From CALMEC01 sp963765105 (GTDB lineage: Bacteria; Actinomycetota; Thermoleophilia; Miltoncostaeales; Miltoncostaeaceae): DNA of 64,000 nt. Below are positions 40,527 to 49,162 of this stretch, piece after piece. The first letter of the stretch is position 1. Every line of letters begins with the position of its first letter. The notes below the pieces were generated by a model. The model saw only the letters and a list, made by a program, of their open reading frames with translations. It had not been told where the DNA came from and ran no database searches. The stretch is from contig CAVXUW010000004.1 in the NCBI GenBank assembly GCA_963765105.1, positions 930,001 to 994,000 on the forward strand. Reading direction: 5' to 3'. The position numbers were made by a program, and so were the translations under genes.

Positions 40527-41744
40527 ATCCGCCGCACCATCGCCCTTTCGGCATTTGCCGTCGCCGCATTTTCCGCAGCGCCGGCGATGTCCGTCACCGT
40601 CGCTCCCCTTCCGCAGCGCGAGGGCGTCGTCGTCGGCCAAACGCATGACGGTAAGGCCACCGTTGTGGTCGCTCGCGGTAATCAGCGGGTGTACGTCATC
40701 CACACCTTGCGTCGCCTCCCGGCCGGCACGCGCGTGCGCGTGGGCGGCATCAAGTGGGGCACGCCGACATCGGGTATCAAGTGGTCCCGGCCACCGGCCG
40801 GCATCAAATGGGGTATCAAGTGGGCGCGTAACGGCACGTTTCAGTCGCGGCTGACGGTCCTTCCCGGTCGCCTGCACTCGGCTTCGTTGCGCGGTGGCCG
40901 CGTCGTGCGACGTTTCGGTGCCAGTGGGGTGGCCGTCAGCTACCCGGGCGCCACGTTTGTCGTCAAGGTCTCGCGCCGCGCTGTCTGGCTGCCCGGTGGC
41001 AAGATGACCAGCGCATCCACCGGGCTGGGAGAGATCGGCTCAACCGTCGACCTGCGTCTGGCAATTGGCCGCCGCGGCGGCCTGGTGGCCACCCGCGTCG
41101 TTCAGCAGTCCCCACCGGTTGCGGGTGCGGCCATTCCGCTCGCCGGCACGGTTGTCGCTGCCGACCCGGTCAACCGCACCCTCACAATCCGCTCCAGCAA
41201 GGATCCTGCGTTCCCCCTCGATATCCTCGTGACGGTGCCGGTCGGAGTCGACCTGGGAATCTTCCCGATCGGTTCGAGCGTGGCGACGAAGGTGGTTGCG
41301 AGTGCCACCGACGCGAACGTCTTCTTCGCGGCGGAGATCTCCCGCAACGACACGTTTGCCCAAGCGGACGCTGAGCCCGCCGCGGCGGCCGGCACTTCGC
41401 CGACGACCGCGGGTCCCGACACAACCACAGTTGTCCTGCCCGTTCCGAACTCGGCGCACCTGGCGGGAGCAGACGACCTGCGTACCAAGTGGATCGCCGG
41501 CAACGCCGCGGGCCTCATCACCCGCAACGGCCTGTTCCAGTCGGAGGACAACCGCCTCACACGGGTCAAAAGTCTCATCGCGCTCGGCGATCGCCCCGGC
41601 GCAATTGCCGAACTCACGCGCTTTGAAGAGCACATCGAGGACTGCCGACCCGGCCACGGGGGCGGCGACGACATCAATGGTGTGTTCGCTGACGAGATGA
41701 CGGCCTTGTCGGTGGCTCTGCGTCAGGCCCTTGCCGCCGTCTAG
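40527..41744 (+). CDS. Secreted protein with GIKW repeats, probable ATC start
   Basis: With an ATC start at 40527 the 405-residue product begins with a clear signal peptide ('RRTIALSAFAVAAFSAAPA'). AGGAG lies six bases before the ATC, and a stop codon at 40515 leaves no earlier ordinary start; ATG 40587 would remove the signal peptide. GIKW occurs at residues 74-77, 83-86, 92-95 and 96-99. Later parts resemble beta-rich DUF5666-like units ('GTVVAADPVNRTLTIRSS') and a helical C-terminal domain ('VKSLIALGDRPGAIAELTRF'). Function unknown; extracellular. Confidence 0.75.
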   Translation: MRRTIALSAFAVAAFSAAPAMSVTVAPLPQREGVVVGQTHDGKATVVVARGNQRVYVIHTLRRLPAGTRVRVGGIKWGTPTSGIKWSRPPAGIKWGIKWARNGTFQSRLTVLPGRLHSASLRGGRVVRRFGASGVAVSYPGATFVVKVSRRAVWLPGGKMTSASTGLGEIGSTVDLRLAIGRRGGLVATRVVQQSPPVAGAAIPLAGTVVAADPVNRTLTIRSSKDPAFPLDILVTVPVGVDLGIFPIGSSVATKVVASATDANVFFAAEISRNDTFAQADAEPAAAAGTSPTTAGPDTTTVVLPVPNSAHLAGADDLRTKWIAGNAAGLITRNGLFQSEDNRLTRVKSLIALGDRPGAIAELTRFEEHIEDCRPGHGGGDDINGVFADEMTALSVALRQALAAV

Positions 41745-42476
41745 CTAGCGCCCCGGAAACACATCCGCCACGGCGGTGACCAGCCCGTCAACACTCTGGT
41801 CGTCGGCTTCGGCCGCGACATCCAGCCCCGCATCACGCACTGCCGCGCTGGTGGTCGGCCCGATCGTGACGATCCGAGTGGCCGACAGGTGCTGTCGTCC
41901 AATCACGAGGAGCGCGTTTCGCACCGCCGACGGCGCCGTGAGCACGACCACGTCAGCAGGGAATGCAGTCGCGACCGCGTCGGGGGTGGGCGTGACATCG
42001 ACGGTGACGTAGAACGCGACATCGTCGACCTGAGCCCCGGCCGCGCGGAGACCCTCTGGGAGCTCTGGGCGCGCATCACGCGCGCGGGCGCAGAGAACAC
42101 GCGCGCCGCTGACGGACGGTCCCAGCGCCTCGACAATGGCGGCTCCCGATGCCCGCTGCGGCAACACCTCAATGCGAAGGCCACGGCGCGACGCGGCGCG
42201 CGCAGTGGCGTCGCCAACCGCGCAAATACGGGTGCTCACGGGCATCCTCGCCCCGGATTCGGCGAGGCGATCAACCAGACACTCAACCCCGTTGGCACTG
42301 GTCACAACAACCACGTCGTAGCGATCAATGTGAGCACATGCACCGGTGATCTCGGGGCTCGTGGTGATCGGCTCCGCAGCAATGAGCGGGAGCGCCACCA
42401 CCGTTGCGCCCGTCCGCACGAGGGCATCGATGAGCGCCTCGGCTTGGGCCTCCGGCCGCGTGACCACCACGCGCAT
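41745..42476 (-). CDS. hemD: Uroporphyrinogen-III synthase
   Basis: A 243-residue enzyme that closes and inverts ring D of hydroxymethylbilane. The family is weakly conserved; 'VVVTRPEAQAEALIDAL', 'DVVVVTSANGVECLVDRL', 'ICAVGDATARAASRRG' and 'ADVVVLTAPSAVRNALLV' fit. It directly follows hemC, with TGATG coupling at 42476, which supports the assignment. It abuts the convergent GIKW gene. Confidence 0.9.
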   Translation of the reverse strand: MRVVVTRPEAQAEALIDALVRTGATVVALPLIAAEPITTSPEITGACAHIDRYDVVVVTSANGVECLVDRLAESGARMPVSTRICAVGDATARAASRRGLRIEVLPQRASGAAIVEALGPSVSGARVLCARARDARPELPEGLRAAGAQVDDVAFYVTVDVTPTPDAVATAFPADVVVLTAPSAVRNALLVIGRQHLSATRIVTIGPTTSAAVRDAGLDVAAEADDQSVDGLVTAVADVFPGR

Positions 42477-43369
42477 CACTGACCGCCGGCGACCCGCCGC
42501 CCCACGACCGCGCGCACCGACCCGGCCATCTCACCCAGGAGAGGGTCGTCCACCCCCGAGAGAACAAACGATTGGCGCGTGTGGGTGGAGTCGTCCTCCG
42601 CAGCCGCGAACACATCAACCGGGAACACCCCATCCAGTGACGTCGCGAGGACCCCAATCGGTTCACGACACCCGCCACCAAGGGCCTGGAGCAAAGCGCG
42701 TTCGATCCCCACGCACGCCATCGCATCTGGGTCGATGAGTCCGCCGACAGCCGTTGCCACGTCCCGGTCGTCACGACGCCCCTCGATGGCAAGGGCACCT
42801 TGACCGGGCGCAGGGACGCAGACCTCGATTGGCAAGCTCGTGAGGTGGGACGGCGCGAGCCCAAGCCGTGTGAGCCCCGCAGCGGCCAGCACGAGCGCGT
42901 CAAACTCACCCCGGTCAAGCTTTTCCAGACGCGTGCCGACGTTGCCGCGGATATCGCCGATATCGAGGTCGGGGCGATGGCGCCGTAGCTGCGCAGCCCG
43001 ACGAGGGCTACCCGTGCCAACACGGGCCCCATTCGGAAGGTCGGCAAGGTCCCCGACGCCCACGAGCACGTCGCGAGGGTCTTCGCGGGACGGAACCGCA
43101 AGAATGCCCAACCCCAGGGGGAGGTCACTCGGGAGGTCTTTGGCGGAGTGCACCGCGATGTCGGCGCGACCATCGCGGAGGGCCTCCTCCAGCTCGGTCA
43201 CAAACAGCCCCTTGGGGGTTTCCGTCGCTCCGGACGCACTCCAACGATCGCCGGTCGTCACGATCGGAAGAAGCGTCACGACATGTCCGGCGTCACGCAG
43301 CAGGCCGGCGATCCACTCCGACTGCGCCAACGCCAACGGCGACCGACGCGTCGCAATCGTTAGGTCGAT
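42476..43369 (-). CDS. hemC: Porphobilinogen deaminase (hydroxymethylbilane synthase), probable ATC start
   Basis: A 297-residue enzyme that joins four porphobilinogen units. 'LTIATRRSPLALAQSEW', 'FVTELEEALRDGRADIAVHS', 'AKDLPSDLPLGLGI', 'DIRGNVGTRLEKLDRGEFDA' and the cofactor cysteine in 'QALGGGCREPIGV' are present. The conserved ATRRSPLA segment precedes any ATG, GTG or TTG in the frame. ATC 43369 gives the canonical N-terminus (M)DLTIATRRSPLA and has GAGG seven bases upstream, so I take it as the start. It overlaps the hemA end by ten bases. Confidence 0.92.
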   Translation of the reverse strand: MDLTIATRRSPLALAQSEWIAGLLRDAGHVVTLLPIVTTGDRWSASGATETPKGLFVTELEEALRDGRADIAVHSAKDLPSDLPLGLGILAVPSREDPRDVLVGVGDLADLPNGARVGTGSPRRAAQLRRHRPDLDIGDIRGNVGTRLEKLDRGEFDALVLAAAGLTRLGLAPSHLTSLPIEVCVPAPGQGALAIEGRRDDRDVATAVGGLIDPDAMACVGIERALLQALGGGCREPIGVLATSLDGVFPVDVFAAAEDDSTHTRQSFVLSGVDDPLLGEMAGSVRAVVGRRVAGGQ

Positions 43370-44637
43370 GAGTCGGCCTCAAGGCCGAACAGGTGCCGCA
43401 CGCTCTCGACATGGCCAACTCCGTCGCCGTCGGCCACAGCGGTACGTAGCCGGACGGTCGGTTCGTGAAGGAGGCGCTTGATAATGGCCTTCGTCAGCTG
43501 CTCCACACGATCACGGTCCGCGTCGCTGAGGCCATTCCACTGCCCGGCGAGTTTCGTCACCTCGTCCTGGCGAATGCCTTCAGCTTTGTCGCGCAAGGAG
43601 GCAATCGTCGGAACAACCGTCAGGCCACGTCGCCACTCGGTAAAGCGCGACGCCTCACCCGCGACGATGTGCTCCGCTCGGTCAGCCTCCGCACGGCGCC
43701 CGTTGAGGTTCACTGCGACGACACGCTCGAGATCATCGATGTCGTACAGCGTGACACCCGGCACCGCCGCGATGTCGGCGGCCAGGTCACGGGGCACGGC
43801 AATGTCAATAAGTGCCATCGGCCGGCCGGGACGAGCGCGCATGGCCGTCTCCACATCATGATGCGACAGCAACAGGTGAGGGGCGTCCGTGGACGAGATG
43901 ACGATGTCGGCCCGTGACAACTCATCCGACAAACGATCAAAACCGACGGCCTCACCACCGATACGATCGGCCAGCCGACGGGCTGCCGACACCGTACGAT
44001 TCGCAACGACAAGCTCACGCACGCCCGCATGCACCAGCGCTCTCGCGGTGGCCTCGGCAACGTCGCCCGCCCCGATGACCAGCACCCGTGCTACCGCCAC
44101 ATCGGCAACGGCGCCGCTGGCGAGTTCAACCGCTACCGAGGCCACAGAAACCGCTCCGGCGCTGATGGCCGTCTCAGTGCGGGCACGCTTTCCGGCCTCG
44201 AGCGCCCGACGAAACAGGGTGTCAAGGACCGGGCCGACGGTGTTCTCCTGCTGCGCACGCTCAAACGCCGAGCGCACCTGCCCCTGGATCTCGCTCTCGC
44301 CCACCACCATCGCGTCAAGGCTTGCCGCAACGCGAAACAAGTGCGCGGCTGCGTGCTCCTCGCGGTGCGCGTACCGAGCGCAATCGAGCTCGTCGCGGGA
44401 GATCTCCGTGTGCTCGATAATTGCTTTGCACGCCGCTTCCTCCGCCGCGGCGTTCTGGATGCTGCGCAGGTAGATCTCGGTGCGGTTGCAGGTGGACAGT
44501 GCCACCGCCTCATCGATGGCGGGGTCGGCAACAAGCGCGCGCACAGCCGCTCGTGCCGCCGAATCCGTCAGGACAGCCTTCTCGCGCTGCTCCACGGGAG
44601 CGGTGCGGTGCGAAAGGCCAACAACAACGAGTTGCAT
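43360..44637 (-). CDS. hemA: Glutamyl-tRNA reductase
   Basis: A 425-residue enzyme of the C5 pathway, reducing glutamyl-tRNA to glutamate semialdehyde. 'VVVGLSHRTAPVEQREK', the catalytic cysteine in 'VALSTCNRTEIYL', 'MVVGESEIQGQVRSAFERA' and the NADPH fold 'VLVIGAGDVAEATARALV' are intact. ATG 44637 gives the normal N-terminus. First gene of hemA-hemC-hemD. Confidence 0.96.
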   Translation of the reverse strand: MQLVVVGLSHRTAPVEQREKAVLTDSAARAAVRALVADPAIDEAVALSTCNRTEIYLRSIQNAAAEEAACKAIIEHTEISRDELDCARYAHREEHAAAHLFRVAASLDAMVVGESEIQGQVRSAFERAQQENTVGPVLDTLFRRALEAGKRARTETAISAGAVSVASVAVELASGAVADVAVARVLVIGAGDVAEATARALVHAGVRELVVANRTVSAARRLADRIGGEAVGFDRLSDELSRADIVISSTDAPHLLLSHHDVETAMRARPGRPMALIDIAVPRDLAADIAAVPGVTLYDIDDLERVVAVNLNGRRAEADRAEHIVAGEASRFTEWRRGLTVVPTIASLRDKAEGIRQDEVTKLAGQWNGLSDADRDRVEQLTKAIIKRLLHEPTVRLRTAVADGDGVGHVESVRHLFGLEADSST

Positions 44638-44782
44638 CACGCTCCCAAGACTGGCTGGAAGGACGTTTTGATGGTACTCCACACAGCGATTTCACCCCAC
44701 TGAAATGGCGATTTGCGATGGGGCCAATCGTCCCTGGCTGCCGCAGCCACCGCCGTGGCTTGGGCTCCGCACTGACCGCCGA

Positions 44783-44959
44783 CTATCCCTCCGTGTTGGG
44801 GGGCTGCGGGGTCTGCTCGCGATTGGCCAAGCGCGAGAGGAGCTCGACCTCGCGCGACATCCGGGCGGTGCGCAAAGCCACGACCGCGACGTAGAGCAGC
44901 AGGATGAACCACACCAGGACGAACGCGGCGACGAGGTAGTCATTGGTTCCGGTGTTCAC
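44783..44959 (-). CDS. ccmD: CcmD-like small membrane protein of haem export
   Basis: A 58-residue protein: 'NTGTNDYLVAAFVLVWFILL' and onward form one membrane helix, followed by 'RTARMSREVELLSRL' and a polar tail. Size, topology and position directly after ccmC (GTGA overlap at 44959) identify it as CcmD, which helps release holo-CcmE from CcmABC. Too short to be picked up by most length filters. Confidence 0.8.
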   Translation of the reverse strand: MNTGTNDYLVAAFVLVWFILLLYVAVVALRTARMSREVELLSRLANREQTPQPPNTEG

Positions 44960-45663
44960 TGCAGGTCCTCAAGTTGGGTGCGCAGACGTTGGATGGTGCG
45001 ATCGGTGCGCCGTTGAAGCAGCTCGAGCTTGAGGAGAGCAACGAACAGCACCGTCATGGCAACGAGGCCGATGATGAGCCAGACACGGAACTCGGGCGCC
45101 ACGTTGTCGCGTGCGTCGCTCGTAAATGGCACGGGGTGGATGAACGATTGGGCCTGACGGACCGCAACGAACGACAGGGGAACCGCCGCAAACGCGACGA
45201 TGGCGTAGACAGCGGAGAAACGCGCACGGCGGGCCTCATCAGTGGAGGATCGCAAAACGAAGAACGCCGCGTAAATCAACCCGATGATGAGGTACGTGAC
45301 GAGACGGACGTCTTCCCATCGCCACCAAAAACCCCAAAAAGCCTTGCCCCAGATGGATCCGGACACCATTGTGAGCACAACGAACAGCAGCCCGAGACCA
45401 ATCGAGATCGTTGCGACATCGGCATAGCGCTCTTCCCGCCGACGCAGGTAGAAGACCCCTGCCACGCAGGCCACGAAAAAGGCGATCAGTGAGACGAACG
45501 CAATCGGAACGTGGAGAAAGAGAAGGCGTTGAATCTCACCCTCGCTGTCCTGGGGCGCCACCCAGAAGCCTCCGCCGATAGCCAACGCCATAAGCACCGC
45601 CGCAGCGACCGCCCAGGCGGCGACATCCCGACCGGCACGCGCGTCGGTCGAGACCTCACTCAT
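44956..45663 (-). CDS. ccmC: Haem exporter subunit CcmC
   Basis: A 235-residue protein with six membrane helices. The tryptophan-rich haem-handling motif 'WGKAFWGFWWRWEDVRLV' and histidines in 'LLFLHVPIAF' and 'FIHPVPF' are present. CcmC loads haem onto the chaperone CcmE in cytochrome c maturation system I. ATG 45663 overlaps the ccmB stop by eight bases. ccmE, F and H are not in the window. Confidence 0.94.
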   Translation of the reverse strand: MSEVSTDARAGRDVAAWAVAAAVLMALAIGGGFWVAPQDSEGEIQRLLFLHVPIAFVSLIAFFVACVAGVFYLRRREERYADVATISIGLGLLFVVLTMVSGSIWGKAFWGFWWRWEDVRLVTYLIIGLIYAAFFVLRSSTDEARRARFSAVYAIVAFAAVPLSFVAVRQAQSFIHPVPFTSDARDNVAPEFRVWLIIGLVAMTVLFVALLKLELLQRRTDRTIQRLRTQLEDLQ

Positions 45664-46342
45664 CGAAAATCGCCTCGAACGTTGCGTACGCCACAAGGAG
45701 AAACAGTACTGCATACCCCACCAGAAACAGGCAATAGTTGCGGTACTGGACCAGGTCATTCGCACTCACTACGGAGTGGGTCGCCCCTGCAGCCGCGATA
45801 ACCACCGGCACCAGCAGCGGGAGAAAGATCACGGGGAGCACCAACTCACGGGCACGGGTGAACACCGCCATGGACGCGACGAGCGTGCCGACAATGCCGA
45901 TACCGATGTCGGCGATAACACAGGCGAGAGCGATCCAGCCGATGTCGCCCCAGTACTGACCTTTGACGAAGAAGATGCCGAGGAGTGGGACGGCAATGAC
46001 CTGGACGGCGAGGAGGAACACCACGATGACAGTGGCCCGTGCCAGGAGCATGACGAAGCGTGAGACGGGCGCGACGAGGAGACCGTCGAGCACCCGCTGC
46101 TCGCGCTCGGCCACGTAGCTTCGCCCCACACCCAGTACGGCCGCGAAGGCCAGGGGGACCCACAGAAGTCCGCCCGCAAACCGGGTGAGGTTGGTTTCGC
46201 GCGTGCCGAACCCGAACTGCAGGATCACCATGGCGATCACCACGAACAGGCTCATGGCAACGAGCGTGTCGCGGGTGCGCATCTCAAGCCGCAGGTCCTT
46301 CCGCACCAAAGCACGGTATTGGCGGGCAGCGCGGGGCGTCAC
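45656..46342 (-). CDS. ccmB: Haem exporter subunit CcmB
   Basis: A 228-residue membrane subunit with about six helices. 'LVRKDLRLEMRTRDTLVAM', 'REQRVLDGLLVAPVSR' and 'ELVLPVIFLPLLVPVVIAA' are typical. It forms the ABC-type CcmAB complex that releases holo-CcmE from CcmC. Its start overlaps the ccmA stop. Confidence 0.94.
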   Translation of the reverse strand: MTPRAARQYRALVRKDLRLEMRTRDTLVAMSLFVVIAMVILQFGFGTRETNLTRFAGGLLWVPLAFAAVLGVGRSYVAEREQRVLDGLLVAPVSRFVMLLARATVIVVFLLAVQVIAVPLLGIFFVKGQYWGDIGWIALACVIADIGIGIVGTLVASMAVFTRARELVLPVIFLPLLVPVVIAAAGATHSVVSANDLVQYRNYCLFLVGYAVLFLLVAYATFEAIFDE

Positions 46343-47022
46343 GCCACCATCTCCGCGTAGCGGGTGGCGAACGTCGTTGGGTCGATTGCCGCCGTGGCCG
46401 TGTCACACACGACGCGTCCGGCCCGCAGAACAATGATTTGGTCGGCCGTCGCCACGGCCCGGGCAACGTCGTGTGTGACCATGAGAACTGTGGCGTCCCC
46501 GGTCACAACCCGATCGAGGAGCGCAGCACTCGGCACGTCGAGCCCGGCATGAGGCTCATCGAGCAGCAAAAGCGACGGGCTATGAAGGGTGAGCCGTGCT
46601 AACCCGAGGCGTTGCTGCATCCCGCGGCTGAAGTTCCGCACGGCGTCGTAGGCCCGGGGCAGGAGACCCACCTCATCGAGAAGCTGCTCGATGCGCTGAG
46701 CCGGCGCCTCGAGGCCGTAGAGATCGGCGAAGAGCTCGAGGTTCTGCCACGGCGTCAGATCAAGGTAGACGGCGGGGTCGTGCCCAAGGTATCCGAGGTG
46801 CGGTCGCAGCGTCATTGCCTGCTCGGGGAGGCGGTGGCCCATGACGGTCAACTCACCGGCATCCGGGCGCACCAGGGTGGCTACGGCGCGCAGAAGAGTG
46901 GTCTTACCAGCCCCGTTTGGTCCCAAGAGCACCGCGGTCTCGCCCGGCGCGACGTGCAGCTCGACGTCAGCGAGCGCCGCCCGGGGGCCGTAGTGCTTGA
47001 AAAGGCCGACCCCGTGGATCAG
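46339..47022 (-). CDS. ccmA: Haem exporter ATP-binding protein CcmA, probable CTG start
   Basis: A 227-residue ABC ATPase. Walker A 'LLGPNGAGKTTLLRA', signature 'NFSRGMQQRLGLARL', Walker B 'LLLLDEPHAGLDVP' and the H-loop 'MVTHDVARA' are intact. The expected N-terminus is 'IHGVGLFKHYGPRAALADVE'. No ATG, GTG or TTG lies in frame nearby; CTG 47022 overlaps the ubiA-family stop as CTGA, with GAGGTGA seven bases upstream, and is taken as the start (ATC at 47019 is the alternative). Confidence 0.93.
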   Translation of the reverse strand: MIHGVGLFKHYGPRAALADVELHVAPGETAVLLGPNGAGKTTLLRAVATLVRPDAGELTVMGHRLPEQAMTLRPHLGYLGHDPAVYLDLTPWQNLELFADLYGLEAPAQRIEQLLDEVGLLPRAYDAVRNFSRGMQQRLGLARLTLHSPSLLLLDEPHAGLDVPSAALLDRVVTGDATVLMVTHDVARAVATADQIIVLRAGRVVCDTATAAIDPTTFATRYAEMVA

Positions 47023-47906
47023 GAGGCGATCACCTCGACCAGCACGAACGCGATGAACACCACGGCGAGCACGCCGTTTGCCACGCCGAAGGCGGTCATG
47101 ACGCGCCGGTCGTCGCCACGTGCCACCGCCCGGTTCTCCGCGAGGAGGATGACGGCACAGAGCGCGACCCCGATGTTGTAAATCGGCCCGGTTCCGGCCG
47201 CCCACCCGGCGAGGAACAGAAACACGGTTGTGAGCACGTGAAGACCGGCGCTGAGACGAAGCGCCGTGGAGCGTCCAAAGACCGCGGGAATGGAGTGCAC
47301 ACCGTTGGCGCGGTCAAACTCGACATCGAGCAGGGCGTAGATGATGTCGAAGCCGGCAATCCACGTCCCGACCGCGGCCCACAAGAGCAGCGGGGCCGGC
47401 GCGAACTCGCCGGTCACCGCCAACCACCCGCCCACCGGCGCGATGCCAATCGTGACGCCGAGCACGAGATGACAGGCCCAGGTCACACGCTTGGTGTACG
47501 GGTAGATCACAAAGAGAGCCACGGGGATCGGCCACAGCCACCAGGTGATGCGGGGCAGCTGTGACACGGCCAGAAGCAGAGCCGCCAAACTCACCGCGCA
47601 GAACACGGCTACCTGCGGGCGGTGGAGCCGTCCTGCCGGTATCTCACGCCCCGCCGTCCTCGGGTTCTTGGCGTCAATGGGGGCATCGATCAGTCGATTG
47701 AGGGCCATGGCGAGCGAACGGGCCCCGGCCATCGCGAGAACGACCCATCCCAAGACACTCATCGCCGGCACGTCGCGACGCGCAAGCAGCGCTCCAGCAA
47801 ACGCAAACGGGAGGGCGAAGATCGTATGCGCGAAACGCACGAGACCAAAGAGAGCTGGCACTAAGGCAAACCCCTGCGCTGGGGCAGCTGCGCGGTTTGT
47901 GGTCAC
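47019..47906 (-). CDS. UbiA-family prenyltransferase (4-hydroxybenzoate polyprenyltransferase/MqnP-like)
   Basis: A 295-residue membrane prenyltransferase with about nine helices. The first Asp-rich motif is 'NRLIDAPIDAKNPRTAGREI' and the second 'DVEFDRANGVHSIPAVFG'. This subgroup prenylates 4-hydroxybenzoate for ubiquinone or, in bacteria using the futalosine route, a menaquinone precursor (MqnP). An actinobacterium with Ccm and Cox genes nearby would use menaquinone, so MqnP is more likely. GTG 47906 has a leaderless-type -10. It heads the ccmABCD operon. Confidence 0.9.
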   Translation of the reverse strand: MTTNRAAAPAQGFALVPALFGLVRFAHTIFALPFAFAGALLARRDVPAMSVLGWVVLAMAGARSLAMALNRLIDAPIDAKNPRTAGREIPAGRLHRPQVAVFCAVSLAALLLAVSQLPRITWWLWPIPVALFVIYPYTKRVTWACHLVLGVTIGIAPVGGWLAVTGEFAPAPLLLWAAVGTWIAGFDIIYALLDVEFDRANGVHSIPAVFGRSTALRLSAGLHVLTTVFLFLAGWAAGTGPIYNIGVALCAVILLAENRAVARGDDRRVMTAFGVANGVLAVVFIAFVLVEVIAS

Positions 47907-47912
47907 AGATGA

Positions 47913-47918
47913 ATGCTA
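47913..47918 (-). promoter_or_regulatory. Leaderless-type -10 element TAGCAT
   Basis: On the minus strand TAGCAT is followed by six bases and GTG 47906. Confidence 0.5.
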
Positions 47919-47980
47919 GTTGCTCCCCCCGCCGAGGAGACCGCCACTCGCACAAACCGGGACGATGGACCTCTGGGGCA

Positions 47981-49162
47981 TCAGCGCGTCGCGACTCGGG
48001 GCAGTCCCAGCGTGAGGGCCACGCTGCCGGCCGCCAGGCAAGCGGAGATGAGCCACAACACGCGGAAGCCGGCCTGGTCGGCAATGAAGCCCAGCAGGGG
48101 CGACACAAGCGCGCTGCCGCCGAACAGAGCCATGGAGATCAGTCCAACCGCTTGACCGGCGCGTTCCGGGCCGGTGAGCTCACCGGCAATCAGATAGAGA
48201 AGGCCGTTTGCGCCCATGGCGCCAAATGCGAACACCACCATGGTGAAAAGGGACGCAACGACACCGAGAGGTACGACCGCCCAGTACACGAGGGCACCGA
48301 CGAGCGTGACGAGGCCGACATCGCGGAGGGACTCGCGGCGGCGGTTGCCGCGATTCCGGTCGGCCAAACGGCCCCACGTGAGACGCGCCGCAATCGCCGC
48401 CGCGCTGATAGTCGCAAAGAGAGCCGAGCCGGCCGCGGCCGAGGCGCCCTCGCTGCGAAGGGCCGGGACTGAAAAGTTCAACACGGCGGTGAGCGCCGAC
48501 ACATGAACAACGCTGATCGCAACGACACGACCCAGTCCGGGCGTGCGCAGCAACCCCACAAAGTCGATGCGACGGCTTCCCGACGGGGCGTGCAAGGCAC
48601 CGCGGGGACTGGACACGCCGAATGCGGTGGCAAAGACGGCGGCCAGTAGGCCACTCACGACAAGCGACAGGCGCACACCTCCGAGCGCGGCCAGGCCGGG
48701 GAGCAACACCGCCGCCACAAGACCGCCCGCCGATACGGCCATCTGACGAAACCCCAACGCCATGCCGCGACGCGACGGATCGAACCCATGGAACACGGAA
48801 ACCGTTCCCGCAACAGCAACGAAGGCCGCTGTGAGGCCGTAGACGAAGAGGGCGACCCCCACCAGCACCGCCGACGACGCCAGCCCCGCCGCCACCAAGA
48901 CCACCCCGGACGCGAGCCCGCCGACGATCAGCGGTCGCCGCGGCCCCAGGCGATCAACCAACGTGCCCGCCGGCACGAGGATGACGGCGTTGCCGATGAA
49001 TCCCGCTGCAAGCAATGCCCCCAACCCGGCGTTCGATAGGCCGAACTCGCGTTGGAAGTCCGGCCCCAGCGCCCCCAAGCCCCACGACGCGATCGAGATT
49101 GAGGCCTGCGAGGCCACCGCCAGCACCAGAAGGCGCCGCTGCGGAGCCGAGAGCCGGCTCAT
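47981..49162 (-). CDS. MFS transporter
   Basis: A 393-residue transporter with about 12 helices. 'LVDRLGPRRPLIVGG' is the loop 2-3 motif of the superfamily and 'SRRGMALGFRQMAVSAGG' lies after helix 4. Substrate is not evident. ATG 49162 overlaps the stop of the VanX-like gene, so the two are co-translated. Confidence 0.88.
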   Translation of the reverse strand: MSRLSAPQRRLLVLAVASQASISIASWGLGALGPDFQREFGLSNAGLGALLAAGFIGNAVILVPAGTLVDRLGPRRPLIVGGLASGVVLVAAGLASSAVLVGVALFVYGLTAAFVAVAGTVSVFHGFDPSRRGMALGFRQMAVSAGGLVAAVLLPGLAALGGVRLSLVVSGLLAAVFATAFGVSSPRGALHAPSGSRRIDFVGLLRTPGLGRVVAISVVHVSALTAVLNFSVPALRSEGASAAAGSALFATISAAAIAARLTWGRLADRNRGNRRRESLRDVGLVTLVGALVYWAVVPLGVVASLFTMVVFAFGAMGANGLLYLIAGELTGPERAGQAVGLISMALFGGSALVSPLLGFIADQAGFRVLWLISACLAAGSVALTLGLPRVATR

